From positions 1,217,501 through 1,281,500 of the forward strand of contig NZ_CP118957.1 of the NCBI RefSeq assembly GCF_029023825.1: 64,000 bases of DNA, given 5' to 3'. The first letter of the stretch is position 1; each line of letters starts with the position of its first letter. Shown in pieces: positions 9,300 to 17,008 of this stretch. Source of the stretch: Enterococcus saccharolyticus subsp. saccharolyticus. GTDB lineage: Bacteria > Bacillota > Bacilli > Lactobacillales > Enterococcaceae. Below the pieces are notes generated by a model that was not told the DNA's origin, did no database searches, and worked only from the letters and a program-made list of their open reading frames with translations. The translations under genes were made by a program, and so were the position numbers.

Positions 9300-10295
9300 A
9301 TGAAAAAGATTTTTAGTGGCATTCTTGTATTAACAGCAGCATTAACGTTGGCAGCGTGTGGGAACACTGGTGGCGACACAGCGAAATCATCAGAAACAGC
9401 GGCAAGCACAGCAACACCTACAACGGCTGCTTCGTCTGCGGCAGAAGCAACACCAACAGAAGTAACAGTTACGGATTCAGATGGCGATGAAGTCACTGTA
9501 CCATTCAATCCAAGTAAAGTGGTTGTCTTTGATAATAGTGCCTTAGATACGATGGATGCATTAGGTGTCGGTGAATCAGTGATTGGTGCGGCAACAGATA
9601 GCATGCCGGATTACTTGGAAGCTTATAAAAATGTTGAATCTGCAGGTGGTATTAAAGAACCTGATTTGGAAAAAATCAATCAATTACAACCAGATTTAAT
9701 CATTATTTCTGGTCGTCAAGCAGATTACAAAAAAGATTTACAAGCAATTGCACCAACTGTTTTCTTTAGCACAAATGGTGAAGATACTTGGGGTTCAATT
9801 CAAACAAATGTAAAAACAATTGCACAAATCTTTGGCAAAGAAGCTGAAGCTGATGCAAAAATTGCGGAATTAACAACATCTATTGATGAAGTCAAAGCGG
9901 CTGCTGAAGCTTCTGGTGAAAAAGTATTAACAGTACTAGTTAATGAAGGTAGTCTTTCTGCTTACGGATTAGGTTCTCGTTTTGGCATTGTTCATGATAC
10001 TTTTGGTTTTGCACAAGCAGATGAAAATATCGAAGCATCAACACACGGACAAAATGTATCGTATGAGTATGTTTTAGAAAAAAATCCAGATGTGATTTTC
10101 GTTGTTGACCGTACAAAAGCAATCGGTGGTGACGCTTCTCAAAACAATGTAGCGGATAACGATTTAGTCAAAGAAACAAATGCTGGTAAAAATGGTAAAG
10201 TTATCGCATTAGACCCACAAGTGTGGTACTTATCAGGTTCTGGTTTAGAATCAGTGCAAATCATGTTAGATGATGTGAAAAAAGCAGTAGAATAA
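9300..10295 (+). CDS. siderophore-binding lipoprotein of the ABC transporter
   Basis: 331 residues. The lipoprotein signal ends in LAAC with the lipidated Cys20. A Ser/Thr/Ala-rich tether (about 21-60) leads into a class III helical-backbone binding domain (FatB/YclQ type), including VVVFDNSALDTMDALG and PDLIIISGRQADY. It sits outside the membrane and hands iron-siderophore to the permeases. Its own AGGGGG site precedes the ATG, 15 nt after the ATPase stop. It is the last gene of the operon. Confidence 0.9.
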   Translation: MKKIFSGILVLTAALTLAACGNTGGDTAKSSETAASTATPTTAASSAAEATPTEVTVTDSDGDEVTVPFNPSKVVVFDNSALDTMDALGVGESVIGAATDSMPDYLEAYKNVESAGGIKEPDLEKINQLQPDLIIISGRQADYKKDLQAIAPTVFFSTNGEDTWGSIQTNVKTIAQIFGKEAEADAKIAELTTSIDEVKAAAEASGEKVLTVLVNEGSLSAYGLGSRFGIVHDTFGFAQADENIEASTHGQNVSYEYVLEKNPDVIFVVDRTKAIGGDASQNNVADNDLVKETNAGKNGKVIALDPQVWYLSGSGLESVQIMLDDVKKAVE

Positions 10296-10306
10296 TCAAA
10301 TGAAGC

Positions 10307-10340
10307 AACCGTCAATGATTAATCATTGACAGTTGTTTTT
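10307..10340 (+). terminator. terminator of the siderophore operon
   Basis: A perfect 20-bp palindrome GTCAATGATTAATCATTGAC at 10311-10330, extended by CAAC/GTTG on its flanks and followed by T5. Confidence 0.85.
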
Positions 10341-10421
10341 AGAAAGCGGTATCAAAAATGGTTGTTATTAGTTTAAATATATGCTATGGTAAATTTACTA
10401 CAAGGAGAGAAGGTGCGTGCA

Positions 10422-10481
10422 ATGATGAATACAACAAATCAACCGAAGCTAAATTGCAAACACTTCTTCTTAAACAACTAA
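10422..10481 (+). CDS. putative 19-residue leader peptide
   Basis: It reads MMNTTNQPKLNCKHFFLNN and stops. AAGGTG lies 6 nt before the ATG, with AAGGAG further up. It sits between a promoter and an intrinsic terminator. Ribosome position on this ORF could decide whether the downstream terminator forms. A leader role is inferred from layout only. Confidence 0.5.
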   Translation: MMNTTNQPKLNCKHFFLNN

Positions 10482-10513
10482 TAAATTCTTTATTCAATGT
10501 TTAAAAATAAGTT

Positions 10514-10552
10514 CTCTATGATTTTGCAATGAGCGGGTCATAGAGTTTTTTT
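10514..10552 (+). terminator. attenuator terminator before the RsgA-like gene
   Basis: Stem CTCTATGA / TCATAGAG with a 16-nt loop and T7. It is located before, not after, the gene it should serve. Confidence 0.75.
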
Positions 10553-10585
10553 ATGTGCAATTAAACAATGAATAGGTGGAAAAGA

Positions 10586-11454
10586 ATGGAAAATAAATTA
10601 CAACGTGGTCGTGTCGCAATTGTTCATGGCGATTATTACCGTGTATTAACCAAAGAAGGCGAAATATTAGCAAAGTTAGCTGGAAAATTCAGTGAGCAAT
10701 TCATCACAAACCTAGAATTACCGACTGTGGGTGATTGGGTTTTCTTTCAAACAATCGATCAGCAACGAGGAATTATTCAACAAATTGAACCACGAATCTC
10801 AAAATTTTCTAGAAAGATTGCAGGTCATCAGTCAACCGAACAATTGATAGCTAGCAATGTAGAAATTATTGTGGTTTTAACAAAAGTCGATTGTTGCGCA
10901 AATGTAGCTGATTATTTAATTCCTTTGTATGAATTAACGACTACTATTATTGTGACTGGATTGAACGATGATACTGGTATTTTAAAAATTGCTAGTTATT
11001 TAAAAAATGGAAAAACAGGCGCTTTTGTAGGTTCTTCGGGTGTTGGTAAATCGACATTAGTGAATCGATTGGTACAGAATCAACAAATGGCTGTTTCAGG
11101 AATTCGCTTAGAAGACAGTAAAGGGCGGCATACAACAACTCATCGAGAATTGCTTGTTTTGTCAACTGGTGGTATATCATTGATACCCCGGAAATGAGAG
11201 AGTTTCAGTTGTTTGAAGAAAATGAATTGGATGCGACGTTCCAAGATATTGTTGACCTAGCTAAGAATTGTCGATTTAATGATTGTCGGCATGAAACTGA
11301 AAATGATTGTGCTGTTAAAGCTGCAATTCAAGCAGGCGTCTTAACAGAATCTCGTTTATTGAATTATAGCAAGCTACAACGCGAGTTAACTTTTCAGGAA
11401 AGACGTACAAAACAAAAAGAACGATTCAAAAACAAACGAAAAAAGACCCGCTAG
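10586..11454 (+). pseudogene. RsgA-type ribosome small-subunit GTPase paralogue, frameshifted
   Basis: A circularly permuted GTPase related to RsgA/YloQ. The start at 10586 is supported by AGGTGG. The first part has an OB-like region (PTVGDWVFF), the G4-like VLTKVD and the P-loop GSSGVGKST. It then runs out of frame at STGGISLIPRK. The other frame resumes with IIDTPEMREF and the zinc knuckle CRFNDCRHE...C. Adding one T near 11173 restores GGYIIDTPEMRE, and the length (869 nt) fits a 1-nt loss. The N-terminus is also somewhat short for the family. It is either a recent pseudogene or a sequencing error. Confidence 0.83.
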
Positions 11455-11471
11455 TGGGGAGACTAGCGGGT
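11446..11471 (-). terminator. hairpin that reads as a terminator on the minus strand
   Basis: Perfect 10-bp stem ACCCGCTAGT / ACTAGCGGGT overlapping the RsgA-like stop codon. On the plus strand no T-run follows. On the minus strand it is followed by TCTTTTTTCG, a good intrinsic terminator. No minus-strand gene ends here. Confidence 0.5.
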
Positions 11472-11600
11472 AGGAGAAAAATGAAAAAGTGTTAGGGTTG
11501 TTGTTTTAGTATGTCTAAAATATAACGAGAAAATGTGAAGAATTTTTGATAAAAATACGGATAGTTACAGAATTTTTTACTAAGAAAAGGTAGTGAAACG

Positions 11601-12251
11601 ATGTTTGAACGGATAGTACAACAATTTTTAGAAGCTGCTGATCCAAACAAAGCAGAAAAAATGGCTGCTTATATGCGTAATCAATTTCTTTTTCTAGGCG
11701 TGTCTGCGCCACAACGGCAAATGATTTGCAAAGAATTTTATAAAGAAAGCACACAACAAGAAATTGATTGGCACTTTGTTTTTGAGTGCTGGGCATGTCC
11801 TTATCGTGAATTGCAATATGTTGCGATTGGTTATTTACAAGTTCTCAAGAAAAAATTAGAACCAGAGGATGTGGGAGCTATCCAACGATTAGCACAAACA
11901 AAATCTTGGTGGGACACAATTGATGGTTTGGACAAATTAATGGGTGAGCTTGCTTTTCAATATCCAGAGGTAAAGTCTATATTGATTCAATGGAGTACAG
12001 CAGAAGACTTCTGGTTGCGAAGAATTGCCATTGATCATCAATTATTACGAAAACACACAACCGATGTAGAATTATTACGTGTCATTTTAGAAAATAATTT
12101 AAATCAATCAGAGTTTTTTATCAATAAAGCTATCGGTTGGAGTTTACGTGATTATTCTAAAACTAATCCAGAATGGGTCAGAGATTTCATTGAAGCGCAT
12201 CGTAAAGAATTGACGTCATTAAGTATCCGCGAAGCAAGTAAATATCTTTAA
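11601..12251 (+). CDS. AlkD-like DNA alkylation repair protein
   Basis: 216 residues made of HEAT-like helical repeats. The family hallmarks are WWDTID (103-108) and RDYSKTNP (about 183-190), which carry the tryptophans and aspartate that line the alkyl-base site in Bacillus cereus AlkD. It should excise bulky or cationic N3/N7-alkylpurines without flipping the base. It stands alone between two hairpins. The start at 11601 has AAAGGTAG upstream. Confidence 0.86.
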   Translation: MFERIVQQFLEAADPNKAEKMAAYMRNQFLFLGVSAPQRQMICKEFYKESTQQEIDWHFVFECWACPYRELQYVAIGYLQVLKKKLEPEDVGAIQRLAQTKSWWDTIDGLDKLMGELAFQYPEVKSILIQWSTAEDFWLRRIAIDHQLLRKHTTDVELLRVILENNLNQSEFFINKAIGWSLRDYSKTNPEWVRDFIEAHRKELTSLSIREASKYL

Positions 12252-12253
12252 GG

Positions 12254-12276
12254 AACTATTATCGCATTTGCGATAG
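12254..12276 (+). repeat. short dispersed repeat, copy 1
   Basis: Begins ACTATTATCGCATT and continues GCGATAG, so it is partly palindromic (TATCGCA/TGCGATA). Related copies occur at 14090, 37154 and 37591, all in the same orientation and outside genes. Confidence 0.6.
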
Positions 12277-12289
12277 AAAAAAGGCGACA

Positions 12290-12337
12290 AAAAAGAACTT
12301 GTTAGATGATTATGTGGTTCATCTAACAAGTTCTTTT
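12290..12337. terminator. bidirectional terminator between convergent genes
   Basis: A 19-bp stem whose arms end AAAAGAACTTG and CAAGTTCTTTT. It serves the AlkD-like gene on the plus strand and the Ltp gene on the minus strand. Confidence 0.9.
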
Positions 12338-12339
12338 GA

Positions 12340-13041
12340 TTATTCAGGCAAATTTTTTATCGCATATTCTGCTTGTTCCTTAGTAAAACCAGAATAAATT
12401 AATTGATCATATAAGCCTTGATCAGAAGAGGGACTAAAACTTTGTAACTGGATAGCTGATTGAAGTGCTTGTTCATTCCAATCAACATCAATATTCGCCA
12501 AGGCATAGGCTATTTGTTCATCAGTGAATTTTGCATATAGTAATTGTGAAGATAAATTATCTTTTGAAAATGCTGAATAAGAAAGATAAGTATTAGCAGA
12601 TTCTAAAGCGTGTTTGTTCCAATCAGTCTGAATAGTATCAACCGCATATTGCGCCGCCTCGTTAGGATATTTATCAAAAATGAGTTGGTCATATAAACCA
12701 TCCTTTGATAAATGACTAAACGTAAGATACTGTTCGGCGCTCGCTAAGGCATTACTAAATTCTCTAGACACATTGCTATCAGGGGAGGATGTACTGCTCG
12801 TTGTTTCGTTAAAAAAATAACTAGATGACTGACTACTTTCATGAGAGTGAGTTGGTTTCATTGCTTTTGATTCAAGTGTATTACTTAAGGCACCACCTGC
12901 TAACATAATCAGAACGCTGCCAAGAAAAATAAAGACACCAGGTTTTTTCGGCGTTTTTTTGAAAAGAGACCGAATAAATAATACAATGCCGTAAATACTT
13001 CCTAATAAGCCCATCAAGATAAGGATATCTTCTAATTTCAT
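12340..13041 (-). CDS. Ltp-family surface protein with three Ltp repeats
   Basis: 233 residues. There are two N-terminal membrane segments (about 6-24 and 36-54), then a Ser-rich linker (65-90). Three copies of a roughly 47-residue Ltp motif follow at about 97-143, 144-191 and 192-233, each with the pattern AL-SA--YL----S--GLY-QL and the first two ending DWN. Ltp domains occur in host-cell surface lipoproteins and in the superinfection-exclusion protein of phage TP-J34, which blocks phage DNA injection. This one has no lipobox, so it is membrane-anchored. AGGAGG precedes the start. A phage-exclusion role is possible but unproven. Confidence 0.8.
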   Translation of the reverse strand: MKLEDILILMGLLGSIYGIVLFIRSLFKKTPKKPGVFIFLGSVLIMLAGGALSNTLESKAMKPTHSHESSQSSSYFFNETTSSTSSPDSNVSREFSNALASAEQYLTFSHLSKDGLYDQLIFDKYPNEAAQYAVDTIQTDWNKHALESANTYLSYSAFSKDNLSSQLLYAKFTDEQIAYALANIDVDWNEQALQSAIQLQSFSPSSDQGLYDQLIYSGFTKEQAEYAIKNLPE

Positions 13042-13197
13042 CTTTTTCCTCCTTACAAACCAATTTTAGTAAGACATAAAAAAGGAGTTTTTATTTTATT
13101 TTACCAATTTTTGTAAACGGAAACAAACTCTTTTTAAGAAGCTAACAATTAAAACCAGGTAATCCAATGAGATCACCTTATTTTTTGTATCAAAATT

Positions 13198-13913
13198 TTA
13201 CCTAAGTGGCGCACGATACCCTGCTGCTTCGGCTTCTTCAATTGATGTAAATAAAGCTTCTGGGTTAGTCGTACGGTCGTAATAGGTGGAACCAGGGACA
13301 TGATAAATTTTATTTTTTGACCCTTTGATTAAGCCTAACCCATTTGCATCTACATATGGATTAGCTGCTGCTTGTTGTGCAACTTGCTCATTGACTAATC
13401 GTTCTGCTTCAGCTTGTTCAGCGGCAAGTCGTTCTTGTTCTTCTGCCTGTTCTGTAGCGATTCTTTGAGCTTCCGCTTCTTCTTGTGCGATACGCTCTTG
13501 TTCGGCCTTTTCAGCGGCAAGTTTCTCTGACTCTTCCTTTTCTTTTGCCATTCATTCTTGTTCAGATTGCTCAGTCGCGCGTTTTTCGGCTTCTCAAGAC
13601 GCTCAGATTCTTGCATTTTCAGTTGTTCTTGCTTTTTTGCTTCTGCTTCAGAAGAATCTTTTTCTTTTGTTACAGTTGTAGAAGTCTCTACTATGCTAGA
13701 ACTAACCGTAGCGACTTCTTCTGCTGGAGTAGGAGAGGTCATTGCCACTCCAGCAATTGAAAGAACTCCAGTTGCAACAGACGAGAGTGCCAATCGCTTA
13801 GCTGATTTTCTTTTCTTGTGATCTTTTTTTACAAAAGAGACAATCGTCCGATAAATACTTAAACCAACACCCACTAAACTTACCAAAAACAACACTAAAA
13901 ACAAATTTTCCAT
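13198..13913 (-). pseudogene. membrane protein with coiled coil and C-terminal sunset-type domain, frameshift plus stop
   Basis: The intact ancestor would be about 238 residues: two membrane segments near the N-terminus (residues 4-22 and 44-60), a long E/A/Q/K coiled coil, and a C-terminal domain with [20 protein letters not shown]...[10 protein letters not shown]. That domain is the small YHVPG type attached to thermonucleases and surface proteins. A missing base near 13591 throws the N-terminal part out of frame. Even after correcting it, an in-frame TGA at 13552-13554 remains (CGA to TGA would explain it). Two independent lesions argue for a true pseudogene. The ATG at 13551 has no ribosome binding site. 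Confidence 0.8.
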
Positions 13914-14089
13914 TATAAACGCTCCTTATCATTGATATACTAGATATGTCCGTGATATCAATGAAAGACAATTCCCTTAACTTTAGAGAGTGAGAGGGGG
14001 TTGTTTGCGTTTTTTTTACAAAACCTAGGTATTTTGATGCAAGTCTATTATAACCATAGATATGAAATTATACCATCACATTATTATCA

Positions 14090-14115
14090 AACTATTATTG
14101 CATTTTTGATAATAA
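14090..14115 (+). repeat. short dispersed repeat, copy 2
   Basis: Reads ACTATTATTGCATTTTTGAT and continues AATAA. Same orientation as copy 1; the two bracket the Ltp gene and the broken sunset-domain gene (about 1.8 kb). Confidence 0.6.
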
Positions 14116-14250
14116 CAAAAAATCCCTCCCACCAAAAAGAACTAACCCGCACACATTCTTTCCCAACCTTAAATTATCCACCTAAGAACAAGGACATTCT
14201 TCCATGACAGACTAGTAGAACACGCTGATTAATATCCGAAAGGGAATAAA

Positions 14251-14290
14251 AAAATCCCCATCCTATTTTCACAAGATGGGGATTTTTTTA
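14251..14290. terminator. bidirectional terminator hairpin
   Basis: Arms AAAATCCCCATC and GATGGGGATTTTTT pair around a 12-nt loop, with A and T runs on both sides. It lies just beyond the 3' end of the small membrane-protein gene at 14299 and can serve it on the minus strand. Confidence 0.8.
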
Positions 14291-14298
14291 TGGAATCA

Positions 14299-14618
14299 TT
14301 ACTCAATTTTTTTAGTGATAATTTTTATATTATCTATTACTCCACACAGATAGATAAAGACTTTATATACAAAAAAACAGTCACATATAAAAAAGAATAG
14401 TACAATTAAAGTAAATAGCGCATTGAAATGATTTACCCATATAGTTACTACTACGAATGTTAAAAAAATGAAAAAAAAGTAAATGACAAAAAGATAAGAA
14501 AAGAAAAAAGCGAGAGTAAAAAAATAAATTGTTTATTCTTTGTGTTTCTTAAATCAGTCAAAATAAGTTCATCAGCAAATATGATACAACTGCTTAAACA
14601 TTCTAACAAAAATCCCAT
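14299..14618 (-). pseudogene. small multi-spanning membrane protein, homopolymer frameshift
   Basis: Starting at 14618 (MGFLLECLSS, with AAAGGA upstream), the frame encodes one membrane segment and then stops at 14460. The next frame continues FVVVTIWVNHFNALFTLIVL, then a third hydrophobic stretch FFFICDCFFVYKVFIYL, and ends at 14299. One base missing in an A8 (14471-14478) or A7 (14462-14468) tract joins the two into an approximately 106-residue protein with three membrane segments. It is a decayed gene, a phase-variable gene, or a homopolymer sequencing error. The family is not recognised. Confidence 0.6.
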
Positions 14619-14772
14619 ATAAATCCTTTCTTTACCACTCGTTAATATCATTATTATTGCTTATTTTATCTTTTTTATCAACGCAAAATAAAGAAGGAGA
14701 CGATGTGTTCGAGGTAAAAGATAACAACGTCTACGACTTCCGACTGATATTTGACTAATTTATTGATTTTAC

Positions 14773-14812
14773 TTTACCTGTCGTAGTAATTGGGTATATA
14801 ATTACTATGACA
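14773..14812 (+). promoter_or_regulatory. promoter and PadR operator palindrome
   Basis: TTTACC (14773-14778), 18 bp, TATAAT (14797-14802). Arms TGTCGTAGTAATT (14779-14791) and AATTACTATGACA (14800-14812) form an inverted repeat with 12 of 13 matches that spans the spacer and the -10. This is the expected place for autorepression by the PadR protein encoded just downstream. Confidence 0.75.
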
Positions 14813-14839
14813 GATGAAGTAATATGAAGGAGGGGTAAG

Positions 14840-15184
14840 ATGATTACAAGCGATGGTATTCGTGGGTACAATGATGTGATTATTTTATCCCTTCTAAAAG
14901 AAGGCGATTCTTACGGTTATGCTATTTCTAAACAGATCCGGGCAAGAACCAATGATTTATATGTCATAAAAGAAACGACTTTATATTCTGCGTTTACACG
15001 ATTAGGAAAACAAGCGTTGATTGAAGCCTATCCCGGAGAACTAACACATGGGAAAAAAAGAACGTATTATCGCATTACTGACAAAGGAAACGAGTTTCTA
15101 AAAATGAAAAGGCAAGAGTGGGAGCAAACAAAATTCGTAGTGGATGAATTTTTAGAAGGGGGAACTGAAAATGAAAATTATTAA
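14840..15184 (+). CDS. PadR-family transcriptional regulator
   Basis: 114 residues. The winged-helix domain carries the PadR signature: VIILSLLKEGDSYGYAISKQI, then LYSAFTRLGKQALIEAY and KRTYYRITDKG. The short C-terminal dimerisation helix marks the PadR-s2 subfamily. AAGGAGGGG precedes the ATG. It overlaps the HAAS-domain gene by 14 nt. PadR/HAAS pairs are common in firmicutes, and the regulator usually represses its own operon. Confidence 0.9.
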   Translation: MITSDGIRGYNDVIILSLLKEGDSYGYAISKQIRARTNDLYVIKETTLYSAFTRLGKQALIEAYPGELTHGKKRTYYRITDKGNEFLKMKRQEWEQTKFVVDEFLEGGTENENY

Positions 15185-16133
15185 GGACTATTTAGATAGC
15201 TTATTTTTAACCGTACCAATTACACCAGAAACGAAAAAAGCCAAAGAAGATTTGTTGGCGATTATGGAGGATCATTATCACGAGTTGATTGCAGAAGGCA
15301 AAAGTGAACATGAAGCGATTGGTGCTGTTATTAGTGAATTTGGTTCGATTGATGAAATCCTAGCTGAACTTGAGTTAGAACAAGCAGAAGAGGATGAAGA
15401 TTATCCGGAAGTTGATGCAGTATCCTTAGATGAAGCCATTGATTTTTGGGCAGTCACTAGAAAATTTGCATTTGAATTATCATTAGGTATTTTACTCCTT
15501 GCTTTATCAATGTCGGCTATGATGTTTATCGGTTTTTCTGAGTTATTTGCCTTTTTAGGAATCCTTGGATTTAGTGTTTTGGCTGCGGTAGGTATTGGTT
15601 TTATTATTTCTGGTTCGATGAAATATGTTCGAGAAAAACGAAAATTAGACGATCGCCCGTTAGCTAGAGACGTTTACAAAGAAGCTTTTTTCCAACTAGA
15701 AAATTATGATAAAAGTTTTCGAATGGGCTTAGCTTTAGGGATTGGTTTATGTATTTTGGCAATTCCAATGAGTATCTTTTTTACAAGTATCATTTATGCT
15801 GTTACATTAGGTATTAGTGCTTTTTTTGCAACAGGAGGAGTGGGTGTTTTCTTAATTGTTTATACTAGTATTGTTCGAAATGGTTTTAAGAAGATGACGA
15901 ATGGACAATATTTTGTATCAGACGAAGATCATCCTGGTCCACGAGCGATGAAACATTCCTACGGTTCAGCGGCACCATTGATTATTACGCTTAGAAAATT
16001 TTATTGGCCATTGGTTTTTATTTTCTATCTTTTTTGGTCAAATCTTACAGGATGGGCAAACAGCTGGATTATCTTTGTTATCGCAGGAATTTTTTACAGT
16101 CTAGTCAGTGAAACTCTCAAGAAACGTAAATAA
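15171..16133 (+). CDS. HAAS-domain membrane protein (DUF1700-like)
   Basis: 320 residues. The N-terminal cytoplasmic HAAS domain (about 1-70: LLAIMEDHYHELIAEGKSEHEAIGAVISEFG) is followed by two membrane segments near 105-155, a cytoplasmic section, two more near 185-240, and two at the C-terminus. HAAS proteins are paired with PadR regulators and are thought to sense or respond to membrane stress; the activity is unknown. GGGGG lies upstream, inside the PadR gene. Confidence 0.85.
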   Translation: MKIIKDYLDSLFLTVPITPETKKAKEDLLAIMEDHYHELIAEGKSEHEAIGAVISEFGSIDEILAELELEQAEEDEDYPEVDAVSLDEAIDFWAVTRKFAFELSLGILLLALSMSAMMFIGFSELFAFLGILGFSVLAAVGIGFIISGSMKYVREKRKLDDRPLARDVYKEAFFQLENYDKSFRMGLALGIGLCILAIPMSIFFTSIIYAVTLGISAFFATGGVGVFLIVYTSIVRNGFKKMTNGQYFVSDEDHPGPRAMKHSYGSAAPLIITLRKFYWPLVFIFYLFWSNLTGWANSWIIFVIAGIFYSLVSETLKKRK

Positions 16134-16138
16134 ATCTG

Positions 16139-16170
16139 AACAGGAAATCAAATTGATTTCCTGTTTTTTA
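16139..16170 (+). terminator. terminator of the padR operon
   Basis: Stem AACAGGAAATCAA / TTGATTTCCTGTT around a single A, followed by T6. Confidence 0.88.
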
Positions 16171-16408
16171 TGTTCTAATTGAGAATTACAAGCTTTAATT
16201 GAGAATAAATGTTAAATCTATTTCTTAATTGTACAAACGTTATCAAATAGTTTGGTTATGAAAATAGAATGAAAGCACCATCTGATAAGGTTGGCAAGTG
16301 GTCATTACCAAACGTTTTTTATCAAATTAAAATTATTAAAAATAATTGAAGCAAAAGCATTGACCTTATTTCTGACTTTCTATATAGTTATTAATAGAGA
16401 ATATTCTC

Positions 16409-16423
16409 AAATAATTATTCTAA
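16409..16423 (+). promoter_or_regulatory. candidate PerR box before ahpC
   Basis: AAATAATTATTCTAA matches the PerR consensus TTAnAATnATTnTAA at 10 of 12 fixed positions and ends just before the GGAGG site. A GAGAATATTCTC palindrome (16397-16408) adjoins it, and TAATTGAGAAT occurs twice further up (about 16176 and 16197). Peroxide control through PerR is likely. Confidence 0.55.
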
Positions 16424-16437
16424 TTGGAGGACGTATT

Positions 16438-16998
16438 ATGTCATTAATCGGAAAAGAAATTGTCGAATTTAACGCAAATGCTTATCATAAAGGTGAATTT
16501 ATTGAGGTTTCATCAGAAGATTTTAAAGGGAAATGGAGCATTGTTTGTTTTTATCCTGCAGACTTCACATTTGTATGCCCAACTGAATTAGAAGATTTAC
16601 AAGAACAATACGCAACGTTACAAAGTTTAGATGTTGAAGTTTATTCAGTTTCAACAGATACACACTTTACTCATAAAGCTTGGCATGATCATTCAGATGC
16701 CATCGGTAAAATTGAATATATCATGATTGGTGATCCATCACACGTTATTTCTAAAGGATTTGATGTATTAGATGGAGAAGGTCTAGCGCAACGTGGGACA
16801 TTTATTATTGATCCAGATGGTATCGTTCAAGCAGTAGAAATCAATGCAGACGGTATTGGTCGCGATGCAAGTAGCTTAATTGATAAAGTTCGTGCTGCAC
16901 AATATGTTCGTACACATCCAGGTGAAGTATGCCCTGCGAAATGGAAAGAAGGAGCAGAAACGCTAAAACCTAGTCTAGATTTAGTAGGTAAAATTTAA
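16438..16998 (+). CDS. ahpC: alkyl hydroperoxide reductase subunit C (peroxiredoxin)
   Basis: 186 residues, the standard AhpC length, with peroxidatic Cys47 in DFTFVCPTE and resolving Cys165 in HPGEVCPA. It reduces hydrogen peroxide, organic hydroperoxides and peroxynitrite, and is recycled by AhpF, which follows after 10 nt. The ATG at 16438 is chosen because TTGGAGG is 7 nt upstream; the open frame extends further up but lacks a start signal. Confidence 0.97.
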   Translation: MSLIGKEIVEFNANAYHKGEFIEVSSEDFKGKWSIVCFYPADFTFVCPTELEDLQEQYATLQSLDVEVYSVSTDTHFTHKAWHDHSDAIGKIEYIMIGDPSHVISKGFDVLDGEGLAQRGTFIIDPDGIVQAVEINADGIGRDASSLIDKVRAAQYVRTHPGEVCPAKWKEGAETLKPSLDLVGKI

Positions 16999-17008
16999 GG
17001 AGGATATT

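Larger units (their letters stand above)
10362..10552 (+). promoter_or_regulatory. leader with promoter, leader peptide and attenuator
   Basis: TTGTTA (10362-10367), 17 bp, TATGGT (10385-10390) form a promoter. A 19-codon ORF follows, then an intrinsic terminator (10514-10552) only 33 nt before the RsgA-like gene. ATTGCAAA inside the leader ORF (10453-10460) is the exact complement of TTTGCAAT in the terminator loop (10523-10530), so an alternative fold exists. This is the design of ribosome-stalling attenuators that respond to translation inhibitors. The inducer is unknown. Confidence 0.55.
13914..14298. other. 385-nt stretch without a convincing gene
   Basis: It contains the promoter side of the broken sunset-domain gene, dispersed-repeat copy 2 and a bidirectional hairpin at 14251-14290. 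An open frame at 14001-14207 has no ribosome binding site or coding character. Confidence 0.6.

Noticed and set aside
9281-9604. Minus-strand 107-residue frame opposite the binding lipoprotein
   Set aside because: Mirror of the Ser/Thr/Ala tether of the real gene; no start signal.
11482-11496. Tiny ATG-AAA-AAG-TGT-TAG ORF before the AlkD-like gene
   Set aside because: Four codons after a GGAG; too short to support as a leader peptide, and no attenuator follows.
13395-13760. Plus-strand frames opposite the coiled-coil pseudogene
   Set aside because: They are the low-complexity antisense of an E/A/Q-rich coiled coil and show F/L/S runs with no start signal.
14001-14207. 68-residue plus-strand open frame
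   Set aside because: No ribosome binding site, odd composition, and it runs across the dispersed repeat.
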